A DNA stretch of 64,000 bases from Micromonospora lupini. GTDB lineage: Bacteria > Actinomycetota > Actinomycetes > Mycobacteriales > Micromonosporaceae. Below, piece after piece: positions 42,476 through 51,743 of this stretch. The notes under the pieces are model-generated. The model saw nothing but the letters and a program-made list of their open reading frames with translations. It searched no databases and was not told where the DNA came from. The stretch is taken from positions 1,927,001-1,991,000 of the forward strand of contig NZ_JAPENL010000002.1 of assembly GCF_026342015.1 (NCBI RefSeq), read 5' to 3'. A program made the translations under genes and the position numbers. Position 1 is the first letter of the stretch; each line of letters begins with the position of its first letter.

Positions 42476-42728
42476 TGCGAGACTCCCAACGATCCGGTGC
42501 GGGGTACGTGCCGACGGGCCAGGCGGTTCACCTCCGCCTGACGAACGCGGTGACGAGCGCATCGGATGGCTGGTTGACTACCCAACGGTCACGGACAGTG
42601 ACCGGTCGGCCCGGCGGGTAGGTGCCGGCGCCGCGCCGTGGCGGTGCCGGTGCCGGACTGCGTGGCGGGGTCCGGTGAGCCATCGTCGGAGATGGTAGTC
42701 ACGTCGGGAGCCGGACTCGTCTGTCGGC
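42476..42728. other. Gap without recognisable gene
   Basis: About 250 bp between the yibE/F remnant and the csoR stop. No coding frame, hairpin or RNA gene could be supported. Confidence 0.5.
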
Positions 42729-43025
42729 TCAGCCCCGCTTCATGAGTCGACCGACGGCCGCCATCATCTCGGTGGCCATCTCGTCGGCCCGGCCCTCGGC
42801 CGCCCCCTCGTGCATGCAGTGCCGGGCGTGCCCGTCGAGCAGGCCCAGGGCCACCTTGTCGAGTGCGGCCTGGATCGCGGAGATCTGGGTGAGCACGTCG
42901 ATGCAGTAGCGGTCCTCGTCGACCATCTTCTCGATGCCCCGGACCTGCCCCTCGACGCGACGGAGCCGCGCGAGCAGTTGGTCCTTGCTGGCGGTGTACC
43001 CGCGGATCGGCGTGGGTGTGGTCAT
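42729..43025 (-). CDS. csoR: Copper-sensing transcriptional repressor CsoR
   Basis: A 98-aa four-helix DUF156 protein. The Cu(I) ligands Cys41 (DRYCIDVL), His66 and Cys70 (GHARHCMHEG) have the same spacing (25 and 4) as C36/H61/C65 of M. tuberculosis CsoR. DNA-contact residues lie in LLARLRRVEGQVRGIEKMV. It represses copper-export genes until Cu(I) binds. It is divergent from the copZ-copA operon across a 149-bp region with three palindromes of the CsoR type, so it very likely controls itself and that operon. Confidence 0.95.
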   Translation of the reverse strand: MTTPTPIRGYTASKDQLLARLRRVEGQVRGIEKMVDEDRYCIDVLTQISAIQAALDKVALGLLDGHARHCMHEGAAEGRADEMATEMMAAVGRLMKRG

Positions 43026-43041
43026 GGCGACGAGGATAGCG

Positions 43042-43056
43042 TACCCCTGGGGGGTA
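43042..43056. promoter_or_regulatory. CsoR operator box 1
   Basis: TACCCCTGGGGGGTA, a palindrome around a central TGG, 17 bp upstream of the csoR start. GC-rich TACCCC/GGGGTA palindromes are the known CsoR recognition type. Confidence 0.85.
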
Positions 43057-43078
43057 TGGTAACGTCCGTCGTGTGGGA

Positions 43079-43093
43079 TACCCCCACCGGGTA
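43079..43093. promoter_or_regulatory. CsoR operator box 2 (variant)
   Basis: TACCCCCACCGGGTA keeps the TACCC/GGGTA arms but has a different core. It lies midway between boxes 1 and 3. Confidence 0.55.
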
Positions 43094-43128
43094 CCGGTAC
43101 GAGGCAGCGCAGGAGTCCGCCCGAGCAT

Positions 43129-43143
43129 TACCCCTGGGGGGTA
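43129..43143. promoter_or_regulatory. CsoR operator box 3
   Basis: TACCCCTGGGGGGTA, identical to box 1, placed about 30 bp before the copZ-like start, where it would overlap the operon's -10 or transcription start. Confidence 0.85.
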
Positions 43144-43174
43144 TAGGCTCGGGTCTGGCGAAGGGAGAGGTTCG

Positions 43175-43384
43175 ATGGTCGACACGACGTACGAGGTGCG
43201 GGGCATGACCTGCGGGCACTGCGTCAGCGCGGTCAGCGCCGAGGTGGGCGCCATCACCGGGGTGCGCGACGTGCAGGTGGATCTCGCCACCGGTCGGGTC
43301 ACCGTCACCAGCGACCAGCCCGTGGCCACCGAGTCCGTCCGGGCCGCGGTCGACGAGGCCGGTTACGACCTCGTCGAGGCGTGA
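43175..43384 (+). CDS. copZ: CopZ-like copper chaperone (HMA domain)
   Basis: ATG 43175, five bases after AAGGGAGAGG, gives 69 aa: a single heavy-metal-associated domain with the Cu(I)-binding MTCGHC motif near the N-terminus (YEVRGMTCGHCVSAV) and the usual ferredoxin-like pattern to GYDLVEA. It delivers Cu(I) to the P-type ATPase encoded two genes on. Its stop lies 14 bp before the start of the next gene. Regulated by CsoR through the palindromes upstream. Confidence 0.93.
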   Translation: MVDTTYEVRGMTCGHCVSAVSAEVGAITGVRDVQVDLATGRVTVTSDQPVATESVRAAVDEAGYDLVEA

Positions 43385-43398
43385 GCGGGAGGCCCGGG

Positions 43399-44358
43399 AT
43401 GAACACGGTGACCAGACTGGGCGGGTTCGCCCTCGGTCTCGCGGCGGTCTTCGGAGCGGCGTACGGGATCGGCCGGGTGGTCGACCCGGCCGACCCGGCC
43501 GCCCACAGCCGACCCGACGGCGCCGCTGCCCACACCCCGGGCCCCGCCGCGCACGACGAGGTGACCGACAGGCTTCCCGGCGGCCTGCTCGTCTCCGACC
43601 GGGGCTACACACTCGTTCCGGTGGCCGCCCCGGTCGGCGAGTTCGCCTTCCGGATCGCTGGACCGGCCGGCCGCCCGGTGACCAGGTACGACGTGGCGCA
43701 CGACAAGCTGATGCACCTGATCGTCGCCCGCCGGGACCTGTCCGGCTTCCGCCACGTGCACCCCGAGCTGGCCCCGGACGGCACCTGGCGGGTCGACACC
43801 CCGCTGGCCGGCCCCGGGCAGTGGCGGGCGTTCGCCGACTTCACACCCACCGGGGGCGAGCCGCTGACCCTCGGGGTGGACGTGACAGTCCCCGGTGAGC
43901 TGACCGAACGGCCGCTGCCCGCCCCGGCGACCAGCACCACTGTCGACGGCTACACAGTCACCCTGGCCGGAGTGCCACAGCCCGGCCGCACCTCGTCACT
44001 CACCCTGACCGTCAGCCGCGACGGGCAGCCGGTCACCGACCTGGAGCCCTACCTGGGGGCGTACGGGCACCTGGTGGCGCTGCGCCGGGGCGATCTGGCG
44101 TACCTGCACGTACACCCGGACGGAACACCAGGCGACGGGCGCACCCGGCCGGGGCCGGAAGTGACCTTCCTCGCCGAGGTGCCGTCGGCCGGCAGCTACC
44201 GGCTCTACCTCGACTTCCGGCACGGCGGTCGGGTGCACACCGCCGAGTTCACTGTCGTCGCCGACGCTGCCGCGACCGGGAGCGGCGACCCCACCCCGCG
44301 TGGACCGGCCCCGACCGGCAGCGCCGAGCACGGCACCCCCGGCCACGGGCACAACTGA
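43399..44358 (+). CDS. Membrane-anchored copper-operon protein with His-rich tail
   Basis: ATG 43399 is chosen because GGGAGG lies five bases upstream; GTG 43381 overlaps copZ and is less likely. The 319-aa product has one N-terminal helix (GGFALGLAAVFGAAYGIGRV) and two beta-rich repeats with similar histidine motifs: HLIVARRDLSGFRHVHPEL and HLVALRRGDLAYLHVHPDG. It ends in HGTPGHGHN. The His pairs (HVHP twice) suggest extracytoplasmic copper binding. It is common between copZ and copA in actinomycetes but without an established biochemical role. Confidence 0.82.
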   Translation: MNTVTRLGGFALGLAAVFGAAYGIGRVVDPADPAAHSRPDGAAAHTPGPAAHDEVTDRLPGGLLVSDRGYTLVPVAAPVGEFAFRIAGPAGRPVTRYDVAHDKLMHLIVARRDLSGFRHVHPELAPDGTWRVDTPLAGPGQWRAFADFTPTGGEPLTLGVDVTVPGELTERPLPAPATSTTVDGYTVTLAGVPQPGRTSSLTLTVSRDGQPVTDLEPYLGAYGHLVALRRGDLAYLHVHPDGTPGDGRTRPGPEVTFLAEVPSAGSYRLYLDFRHGGRVHTAEFTVVADAAATGSGDPTPRGPAPTGSAEHGTPGHGHN

Positions 44359-44370
44359 CGGGACCAGACG

Positions 44371-46620
<2,250 letters not shown>

Positions 46621-46694
46621 CGACGGCGATGGTTGGACCGGCGACGGCGGGGGTACCTCTGGTGTCGTAGAGACGCTTGCAATGGAGGTTGGCT

Positions 46695-46868
46695 ATGGGA
46701 TTCGACGACAAGATCAACAACGCCACCGAGGACGCGACCGGCAAGCTGAAGGAAGGCGCCGGTCGGGCCACCGACAACGAGCAGCTCGAGGCCGAGGGTC
46801 GCGCTGACCAGTCCACGGCCAAGCTCAAGCAGGCCGGCGAGAAGATCAAGGACGCCTTCAAGAGCTGA
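46695..46868 (+). CDS. CsbD-family small stress protein
   Basis: ATG 46695 with GGAGG six bases upstream gives 57 aa: MGFDDKINNATEDATGKLKE and AGRATDNEQLEAEGRADQST, the CsbD pattern of short Lys/Glu/Ala helices. In Bacillus, CsbD is a sigma-B-dependent general stress protein of unknown function. It is followed by a perfect 17-bp hairpin terminator. Transcribed in the same direction as copA, 74 bp away, but probably from its own promoter. Confidence 0.9.
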   Translation: MGFDDKINNATEDATGKLKEGAGRATDNEQLEAEGRADQSTAKLKQAGEKIKDAFKS

Positions 46869-46882
46869 CGTACGACATTTCC

Positions 46883-46919
46883 GAACGCCGGGCCGGTGAT
46901 CTTCACCGGCCCGGCGTTC
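46883..46919 (+). terminator. Perfect 17-bp hairpin terminator
   Basis: GAACGCCGGGCCGGTGA pairs fully with TCACCGGCCCGGCGTTC across a three-base loop (TCT), 14 bp after the CsbD-like stop, followed by TG. Confidence 0.92.
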
Positions 46920-47029
46920 TGCGTGTCCGGCCTCGCCTGTGACCCTGAGATCCCCCTGATCCCGCTCTCCGACCGCACCGCGGCGCGGCATTACCTGCTA
47001 ACTTCTGTTGGCATGTGCAAGGGCTGGTT

Positions 47030-47377
47030 ATGAGTGCCGCTCCACCGCCGACCGGCGACGACCTGGTCCGGGTGCTTGCCACCCTGGCCAACCCGCACCG
47101 GCTGCGGGTCGTCGCCGCGCTGGCCCGCGAGCGTGCCTATGTCAGCGGGCTGGCCCGGCAACTGGGCATCAGCCGGGCGCTGTTGCAGGTCCACCTACGG
47201 AAGCTGGCGGCGGCCGGGCTGGTCACCGCCCGCCTGGAGTTGTCGGAGGACGGGAAGGCCATGAACTACTACGAGGTGGAGCCGTTCGTGCTCACACTCA
47301 CCCCCGAGGTCATCGCGGCGGCGGTCCAGACGCTTACCGTGCCCGACTCGGCCGAGCAGTCCGGAGCGGACCGATGA
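47030..47377 (+). CDS. ArsR-like winged-helix regulator
   Basis: ATG 47030 (AAGGG six bases upstream) gives 115 aa. VRVLATLANPHRLRVVAALA, then YVSGLARQLGISRALLQVHL and RKLAAAGLVTARLELSEDGKAMNYYEVEPF form a complete ArsR-type winged helix. No metal-binding Cys is present, so it is not a classical metal sensor. Its stop overlaps the ATG of the next gene (ATGA), a coupled two-gene unit. TAACTT at 46999-47004 may be the -10 element. Confidence 0.88.
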   Translation: MSAAPPPTGDDLVRVLATLANPHRLRVVAALARERAYVSGLARQLGISRALLQVHLRKLAAAGLVTARLELSEDGKAMNYYEVEPFVLTLTPEVIAAAVQTLTVPDSAEQSGADR

Positions 47378-47643
47378 GCGAGCACGACTGGACCGAGGTG
47401 GTCGGGGCGATCGGCATCTTCGGTTTCCTGATCAGCGTGGTCACGGTGACCGTCGTGCAGTTCGCCAAGACCCGGCGGGCCCGGTACGAGGCGGCCCGCG
47501 CGGACGACTACCGCCGGATCGCCGAGACGGCCGCCCAGTCCCAGGCGGAGAACGCCCGCCTGCTCGCCGCGATGGACGGGCGGCTGGGCGGGATGGAGAC
47601 CCGCATGACCACGCTCGAACGCGTCCTGCGCGACGTCGACTGA
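47374..47643 (+). CDS. Small membrane protein with coiled coil, partner of ArsR-like regulator
   Basis: ATG 47374 overlaps the regulator stop by four bases. The 89-aa product has one transmembrane helix (VVGAIGIFGFLISVVTVTVV) followed by a cytosolic coiled coil (YRRIAETAAQSQAENARLLA; METRMTTLERVLRDVD). Such regulator plus one-helix protein pairs recur in actinomycetes, but I know of no assigned function. It may hold the regulator or another partner at the membrane. A perfect 14-bp terminator follows. Confidence 0.8.
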   Translation: MSEHDWTEVVGAIGIFGFLISVVTVTVVQFAKTRRARYEAARADDYRRIAETAAQSQAENARLLAAMDGRLGGMETRMTTLERVLRDVD

Positions 47644-47662
47644 CCCCGCCCCGGACGAAGGC

Positions 47663-47696
47663 CCCGGGCCGTCGAGCGGCCACTCGACGGCCCGGG
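47663..47696 (+). terminator. Perfect 14-bp hairpin terminator
   Basis: CCCGGGCCGTCGAG pairs with CTCGACGGCCCGGG around a six-base loop, 20 bp after the stop. Confidence 0.9.
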
Positions 47697-47768
47697 TGGA
47701 AGCAGCATCACCTCGCCCGCTGGGCGAGTTTCACAGGCAACGCTCCTTCGAGGAGAGGACAACACCTC

Positions 47769-49277
47769 ATGCTGCGCGTACGCAAATCCGCAGTCGGCTG
47801 GGCGGTCGCCCTGGCCCTCACGGCCGCCGGCCTGACCCCGGCGAGTCCGGCCGCCGCCCGAGCACAGCCCGCTGCGCGGCCCGCCCCGACGATCACGTGG
47901 CGGCCCTGCGCCACCGACGCCAGCGCCGAGTGCGGCACCCTGTCGCTGCCCGTGGACTGGAACCGACCCCGTGGCGAGCGCTTCGACCTGGCGTTGGCCC
48001 GCCGGGTCGCCAACCCGGCCACCCGGGAGGGCGCGCTTGTCTTCGGTCCCGGCGGGCCGGGCGACAGCGGGGTCGACCGGGTGGTGAACGGCAGCTCCCG
48101 GTTCAGCGCCGACCTGCGCCGCCGGTTCGACATCGTCAGCTTCGACCCGCGCGGCACCGGCGGCAGCAACCCGGTGCTCTGCGCACGGGACCTGCTCGCC
48201 CGGCAACCGCAGTTGATCGCCGACCAGGCCCAGTTCGACGCCACGCTGGCCGGCAACGTGCTGCTGCCGGCCGACTGCCGCGCCCGCACCGGGCCCCTCT
48301 ACGACCACGTCGACACCACAAGTGCCGCCCGCGACCTCGACGCGATCCGGGCCGCGCTCGGCGAGCGGCAGTTGACCTTCCACGGCAGCTCGTACGGCAC
48401 CCTGCTCGGTGAGCGCTACGCGGAGCTGTTCCCGGAGAGGGTCCGGGCCATGGTGCTGGAGGGCGCCATGGACCACAGCCTCGGCACCCGAGCGCTTCTG
48501 GACACCCAGGCCGTCACCTCGGAGGACGCGTTCGACGAGTTCGTCGCCTGGTGCGACAGGTCCAGCGTGTGCGCCCTGCACGGGCAGGATTTCCGGGCGA
48601 TCTGGGAGAGGCTGCGCGCGCGGGCCGAGCGCGGGGCGCTGACCGACCCGAAACGGGGCGGGGTGGTGCTGACCCCGTTCGAGCTGACCCGGCTCACACA
48701 TCGGGATCTCTACGAGACGCGGTGGTGGCCGGGGCTGGCCGAGTGGATCGGCCAGCTGGCCGCACAGACGACCGCCCCGAGCGCCGCACAGACGACCGCC
48801 CCGAGCGCCGCACGGACGACCGGCGCGTCGACCGGCGACGCCGTGGCCCCGTACCCCTTCGCGGTCTTCTGCCAGGACTGGAGCCTGCCCGTCCGCGACT
48901 ACCGCGAGTACGCCGGACACCTGCGCCGGATGGCCCGGCTCGCACCTGACCTGCGGTACCCGACGGCGGTGTTCGCCCTCGTGACCTGCCTGGGCACGCC
49001 GACGCCGGTCGCCGATCCGCAGCACCGCCTGCGCGTCCGTACCGACGTGCCGCTGCTGATCGCGGCCACCGTGCACGACCCGGCCAGCGGGTACAACTGG
49101 GCCACGAACGTGGCGCGGCAGTTGGGCCGGCACGGCGTGCTGCTGACCTACGAGGGTTGGGGGCACGGCAGTTACACCACGAGCCCGTGCGTGGGGCCGA
49201 CCGTCGACGCCTACCTGATCGACCAGGTGGTGCCGCCCCTGGGCACCCGCTGCCCGGCAGTCGACCCCGACGTGTGA
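47769..49277 (+). CDS. Secreted tripeptidyl-aminopeptidase-like alpha/beta hydrolase
   Basis: A 502-aa protein. Signal peptide (SAVGWAVALALTAAGLTPASPAAA) and the alpha/beta-hydrolase core: VFGPGGPGDSGVDRV (oxyanion), FDPRGTGGSNPV, nucleophile Ser in TFHGSSYGTLLGERYAELFP. A TAP-like C-terminal domain carries the catalytic His in YEGWGHGSYT, close to the end. This is the Streptomyces SlpD/E/TAP family of mycelium-associated exopeptidases. The insertion at about residues 330-355 (AAQTTAPSAAQTTAPSAART) comes from a 24-bp tandem repeat. Confidence 0.92.
   Translation: MLRVRKSAVGWAVALALTAAGLTPASPAAARAQPAARPAPTITWRPCATDASAECGTLSLPVDWNRPRGERFDLALARRVANPATREGALVFGPGGPGDSGVDRVVNGSSRFSADLRRRFDIVSFDPRGTGGSNPVLCARDLLARQPQLIADQAQFDATLAGNVLLPADCRARTGPLYDHVDTTSAARDLDAIRAALGERQLTFHGSSYGTLLGERYAELFPERVRAMVLEGAMDHSLGTRALLDTQAVTSEDAFDEFVAWCDRSSVCALHGQDFRAIWERLRARAERGALTDPKRGGVVLTPFELTRLTHRDLYETRWWPGLAEWIGQLAAQTTAPSAAQTTAPSAARTTGASTGDAVAPYPFAVFCQDWSLPVRDYREYAGHLRRMARLAPDLRYPTAVFALVTCLGTPTPVADPQHRLRVRTDVPLLIAATVHDPASGYNWATNVARQLGRHGVLLTYEGWGHGSYTTSPCVGPTVDAYLIDQVVPPLGTRCPAVDPDV
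48761..48830 (+). repeat. 24-bp in-frame tandem repeat
   Basis: Copies begin at 48761, 48785 and (degenerate) 48809, with CGCACAGACGACCGCCCCGA as the shared core. Each adds eight residues (AQTTAPSA) to the peptidase. Confidence 0.9.
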
Positions 49278-49283
49278 CCGAGC

Positions 49284-49323
49284 TGCCGGCCGTCGGACGG
49301 TCAGATCCGCCCGGCGGCCGGCA
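49284..49323. terminator. Hairpin between convergent genes
   Basis: TGCCGGCCG and CGGCCGGCA (9 bp) enclose a 22-base loop with a further CGGA/TCCG pair. It lies between the peptidase stop and the end of the reductase gene. Confidence 0.6.
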
Positions 49324-49338
49324 ACGGCACAGCGTCGA

Positions 49339-49965
49339 TCAGCGCAGGACCCGATAGGTCAGGTGCGCGACTGTCGGCCCGGCCACCACCGACACCTGCT
49401 CCAGACGTGGCGCGATGCCGTCGAGGAGTCGCTCGCCGGCGCCGAGGATGATCGGCACGAGGTGCAGTTGCAGCGTGTCGACCAGCCCGGCGGCAAGGTA
49501 CTGCCGAACCGTGCTCGCCCCGCCGCCGATCGCCACATCGCGGTCGCCCGCCGCCTCGCGGGCCTGCCGCAGCGCCGAGTCGATCCCGTCGGTGACGAAA
49601 CGGAACTCGGTGCCACCCCGCATCACAAGTGGCTCCCGGGGGTGGTGGCTGAGCACGAACACCGGCGTGTGGAACGGCGGGTCGTCGCCCCACCAGCCCT
49701 GCCAGCTCTCGTCCCAGTCGCCGTCCCCGCCACCGAACATCCGCCGACCCAGCACGTACGCCCCGATGTCCCGGGTCATCTCCTCGACGACGTCCGCGTC
49801 GACGCCCCGCTCACCGCCGGTCAACCCGTGCTGTGCCCGCCAGGTGTCCAGGCCGAAGACCCACTCGTGCAACCGCATGCCTCCCCGGCCCAGCGGATCC
49901 TGCTGACTCTGCTCCGGCCCCGCCACGTATCCGTCGAGTGAGATCGACAGCTGACTTCGCACCAT
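49339..49965 (-). CDS. Dihydrofolate reductase/RibD C-terminal family protein
   Basis: A 208-aa protein from ATG 49965, preferred over ATG 49971 because AAGGA is then seven bases upstream. MVRSQLSISLDGYVAGPEQS, VLGRRMFGGGDGDW, PVFVLSHHPREPL and IGGGASTVRQYLAAGLVDTL with LHLVPIILGAGERLLDG are the signatures of this DHFR-like family. It is an NADPH-binding fold of unknown substrate. It lies 25 bp downstream of the ECF42 sigma gene and belongs to that operon; reductases of this type commonly accompany ECF42 and DGPF proteins. Confidence 0.9.
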   Translation of the reverse strand: MVRSQLSISLDGYVAGPEQSQQDPLGRGGMRLHEWVFGLDTWRAQHGLTGGERGVDADVVEEMTRDIGAYVLGRRMFGGGDGDWDESWQGWWGDDPPFHTPVFVLSHHPREPLVMRGGTEFRFVTDGIDSALRQAREAAGDRDVAIGGGASTVRQYLAAGLVDTLQLHLVPIILGAGERLLDGIAPRLEQVSVVAGPTVAHLTYRVLR

Positions 49966-49990
49966 GCCCATGTCCTTCGACTCCCGTCTC

Positions 49991-51244
49991 TCATCGTTGT
50001 CCCGCCAGTCGGGCGGCTCTCCGCTCCAGGTACCGCTGCTCGGGCAGGCTCGTGGTGCCGCGTGCCGCCGCCAGGTACGCCTCCCGCGCCGCGCCGGAGT
50101 CGCCGGCCAGTTCCAGCAGATGCCCCCGGACCGCGGCGAGCCGGTGGTGTCCGGCCGTACGCCCGTCGGCGTCCAGGGCGGTGAGCAGGGCGAGCCCGGC
50201 CCGTGGCCCGTTCACCATGGCCACCGCCACCGCCTGGTTGAGCGTGACCATCGGGTTCGGGGCGATCCGGGCCAGCAGCCGGTAGAGCGCCACGATCTGC
50301 GGCCAGTCCGTCTCGGCCGCCGTCGGCGCCTCGGCGTGCACCGCAGCGATTGCCGCCTGGAGCTGGTACGGGCCGGGCGGCGACCAGGTGAGCGCCTCGG
50401 TGACCAGGACGACTCCCTCCGCGATGGCGTCGGCGTCCCAGCGGGTGCGGTCCTGCTCGGTCAGCGGCACCAACTCGCCGTCCTCGCCGACCCGGGCCGC
50501 CCGGTGCGCGTCGGTCAGCAGCATCAGCGCCAGCAGCCCGGTCACCTCACCGTCGTCGGGCAGCAGCCCGTGCAGGACGCGGGCCAGCCGGATCGCCTCG
50601 CCGGTCAGCTCGGCCCGTCGCAGGTCCGGCCCGCTGGACGCGGTGTACCCCTCGTTGAAGATCAGGTAGAGCACCCGGAGCACCGTCCGCAGCCGCTCGC
50701 CGCGCTCACCCGGCCCGGGCAGCAGGAACCGGGCCCCGGCGGCCTCGATCCGCTGCTTGGCCCGCCGGATCCGCTGGCTCATCGTCGCCTCGGGCAGCAG
50801 GTGCGCCCGGGCGATCTGGGCGGTGCTGAGCCCGCCGACCGCGCGCAGGGTGAGCGCTACCTGTGCCGAGGGGGCGAGCGCCGGATGGCAGCAGAGGAAG
50901 AGCAGGGTGAGAGTGTCGTCGGCGTCCGCCACCGCAGGCGGGGCGTCCGCCGCCGGGGCGACCTGGGCGTACGCCGGCTCGCGCCGCGCCACCGCCACCT
51001 CCCGGTCGCGGCGGGCGCTCTCGCTGCGCCACTCGTCGGTGAGCCGGCGGGTGGCCACGGTGAGCAACCAGGCGCGCGGGTTGTCCGGTACGCCCTGCCC
51101 GGGCCACTGCGTCGCGGCCGCGAGCAACGCCTCCTGCACCGCGTCCTCGCACCTGTCGAACTGGCCGTGCCTGCGGACCAGCAGGCCGAGGACCTGCGGC
51201 GCGAGCGTGCGCAGCAGGTCCTCGACCGTCCGGTCCTCGGTCAC
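49991..51244 (-). CDS. ECF42-group sigma factor with C-terminal helical extension
   Basis: A 417-aa protein. Sigma region 2 (LLVRRHGQFDRCEDAVQEAL; NPRAWLLTVATRRLTDEWRS) and region 4 (LTLRAVGGLSTAQIARAHLL; EATMSQRIRRAKQRI) are followed by a 200-residue helical/TPR-like extension containing LYLIFNEGYTASSGPDLRRA and RIAPNPMVTLNQAVAVAMVN, the ECF42 hallmark. There is no anti-sigma gene; the extension replaces it. The GTG start overlaps the stop of the DGPF gene by four bases. ECF42 members typically activate their DGPF partner genes. Confidence 0.94.
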   Translation of the reverse strand: MTEDRTVEDLLRTLAPQVLGLLVRRHGQFDRCEDAVQEALLAAATQWPGQGVPDNPRAWLLTVATRRLTDEWRSESARRDREVAVARREPAYAQVAPAADAPPAVADADDTLTLLFLCCHPALAPSAQVALTLRAVGGLSTAQIARAHLLPEATMSQRIRRAKQRIEAAGARFLLPGPGERGERLRTVLRVLYLIFNEGYTASSGPDLRRAELTGEAIRLARVLHGLLPDDGEVTGLLALMLLTDAHRAARVGEDGELVPLTEQDRTRWDADAIAEGVVLVTEALTWSPPGPYQLQAAIAAVHAEAPTAAETDWPQIVALYRLLARIAPNPMVTLNQAVAVAMVNGPRAGLALLTALDADGRTAGHHRLAAVRGHLLELAGDSGAAREAYLAAARGTTSLPEQRYLERRAARLAGQR

Positions 51245-51606
51245 ATCTCCGTCCCGGCCTGCTCCATGATCGGCCGGACCTCCATCGCGCCGCCGTAGCG
51301 CACGTCCGGCCAGCGGGCGGCGATCTCGGCGGCCCGCTGCGGGCTGTCGCAGTCGACGGTCAGGTAGCCGGCGAACTGTTCCTTGCTCTCCATGAACGGC
51401 CCGTCGACGATCTCGGTGTCGCCGTTGACGCGGCGGACCGTCTGTGTCTGGGCCGGATCGGCAAGCGCCTGGCCGTCAACCAGCTCGCCGGTCTCGGTCA
51501 GCTCCTTCATGATGTCGTCGACCTCGCCGAACAGGGCGTTGCGGTCCTCCTCGGTCAGCCCCTCGGTGAAGCCGGGCCGGTTCCAGATCAGCAGCATGTA
51601 CTTCAC
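51241..51606 (-). CDS. YciI-like DGPF-domain protein
   Basis: A 121-aa protein beginning MKYMLLIWNRPG, with the eponymous motif VDGPFMESKEQFAGYLTVDC and a dimeric alpha/beta-barrel pattern to EVRPIME. Biochemical function is unknown; DGPF proteins are the usual partners and targets of ECF42 sigma factors, encoded next to them here with a GTGA overlap. A TGTCGA sequence at 51668-51673 (minus strand) may be its -35 element. Confidence 0.93.
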   Translation of the reverse strand: MKYMLLIWNRPGFTEGLTEEDRNALFGEVDDIMKELTETGELVDGQALADPAQTQTVRRVNGDTEIVDGPFMESKEQFAGYLTVDCDSPQRAAEIAARWPDVRYGGAMEVRPIMEQAGTEM

Positions 51607-51667
51607 GGCGACGCTCCTCGGTTACTGGCCGCCCCCGGTCGGGGCGCGGCTCACCGGAGGGTCGGAG

Positions 51668-51673
51668 TCGACA
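51668..51673 (-). promoter_or_regulatory. Candidate ECF42 -35 element TGTCGA
   Basis: TGTCGA is read on the minus strand 62 bp upstream of the DGPF gene. ECF42 target promoters are reported to use TGTCGA at -35; no convincing -10 at the right spacing was seen. Nearby, AGAAAATC is repeated (51696 and 51706) in an AT-rich patch flanked by GAAGA/TCTTC. Confidence 0.4.
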
Positions 51674-51743
51674 CCCCGTTCCCTACCGGTACCGAAGAAA
51701 ATCGCAGAAAATCTTCCCCGGCGGTGGTCCCACGCCGGGCTGA

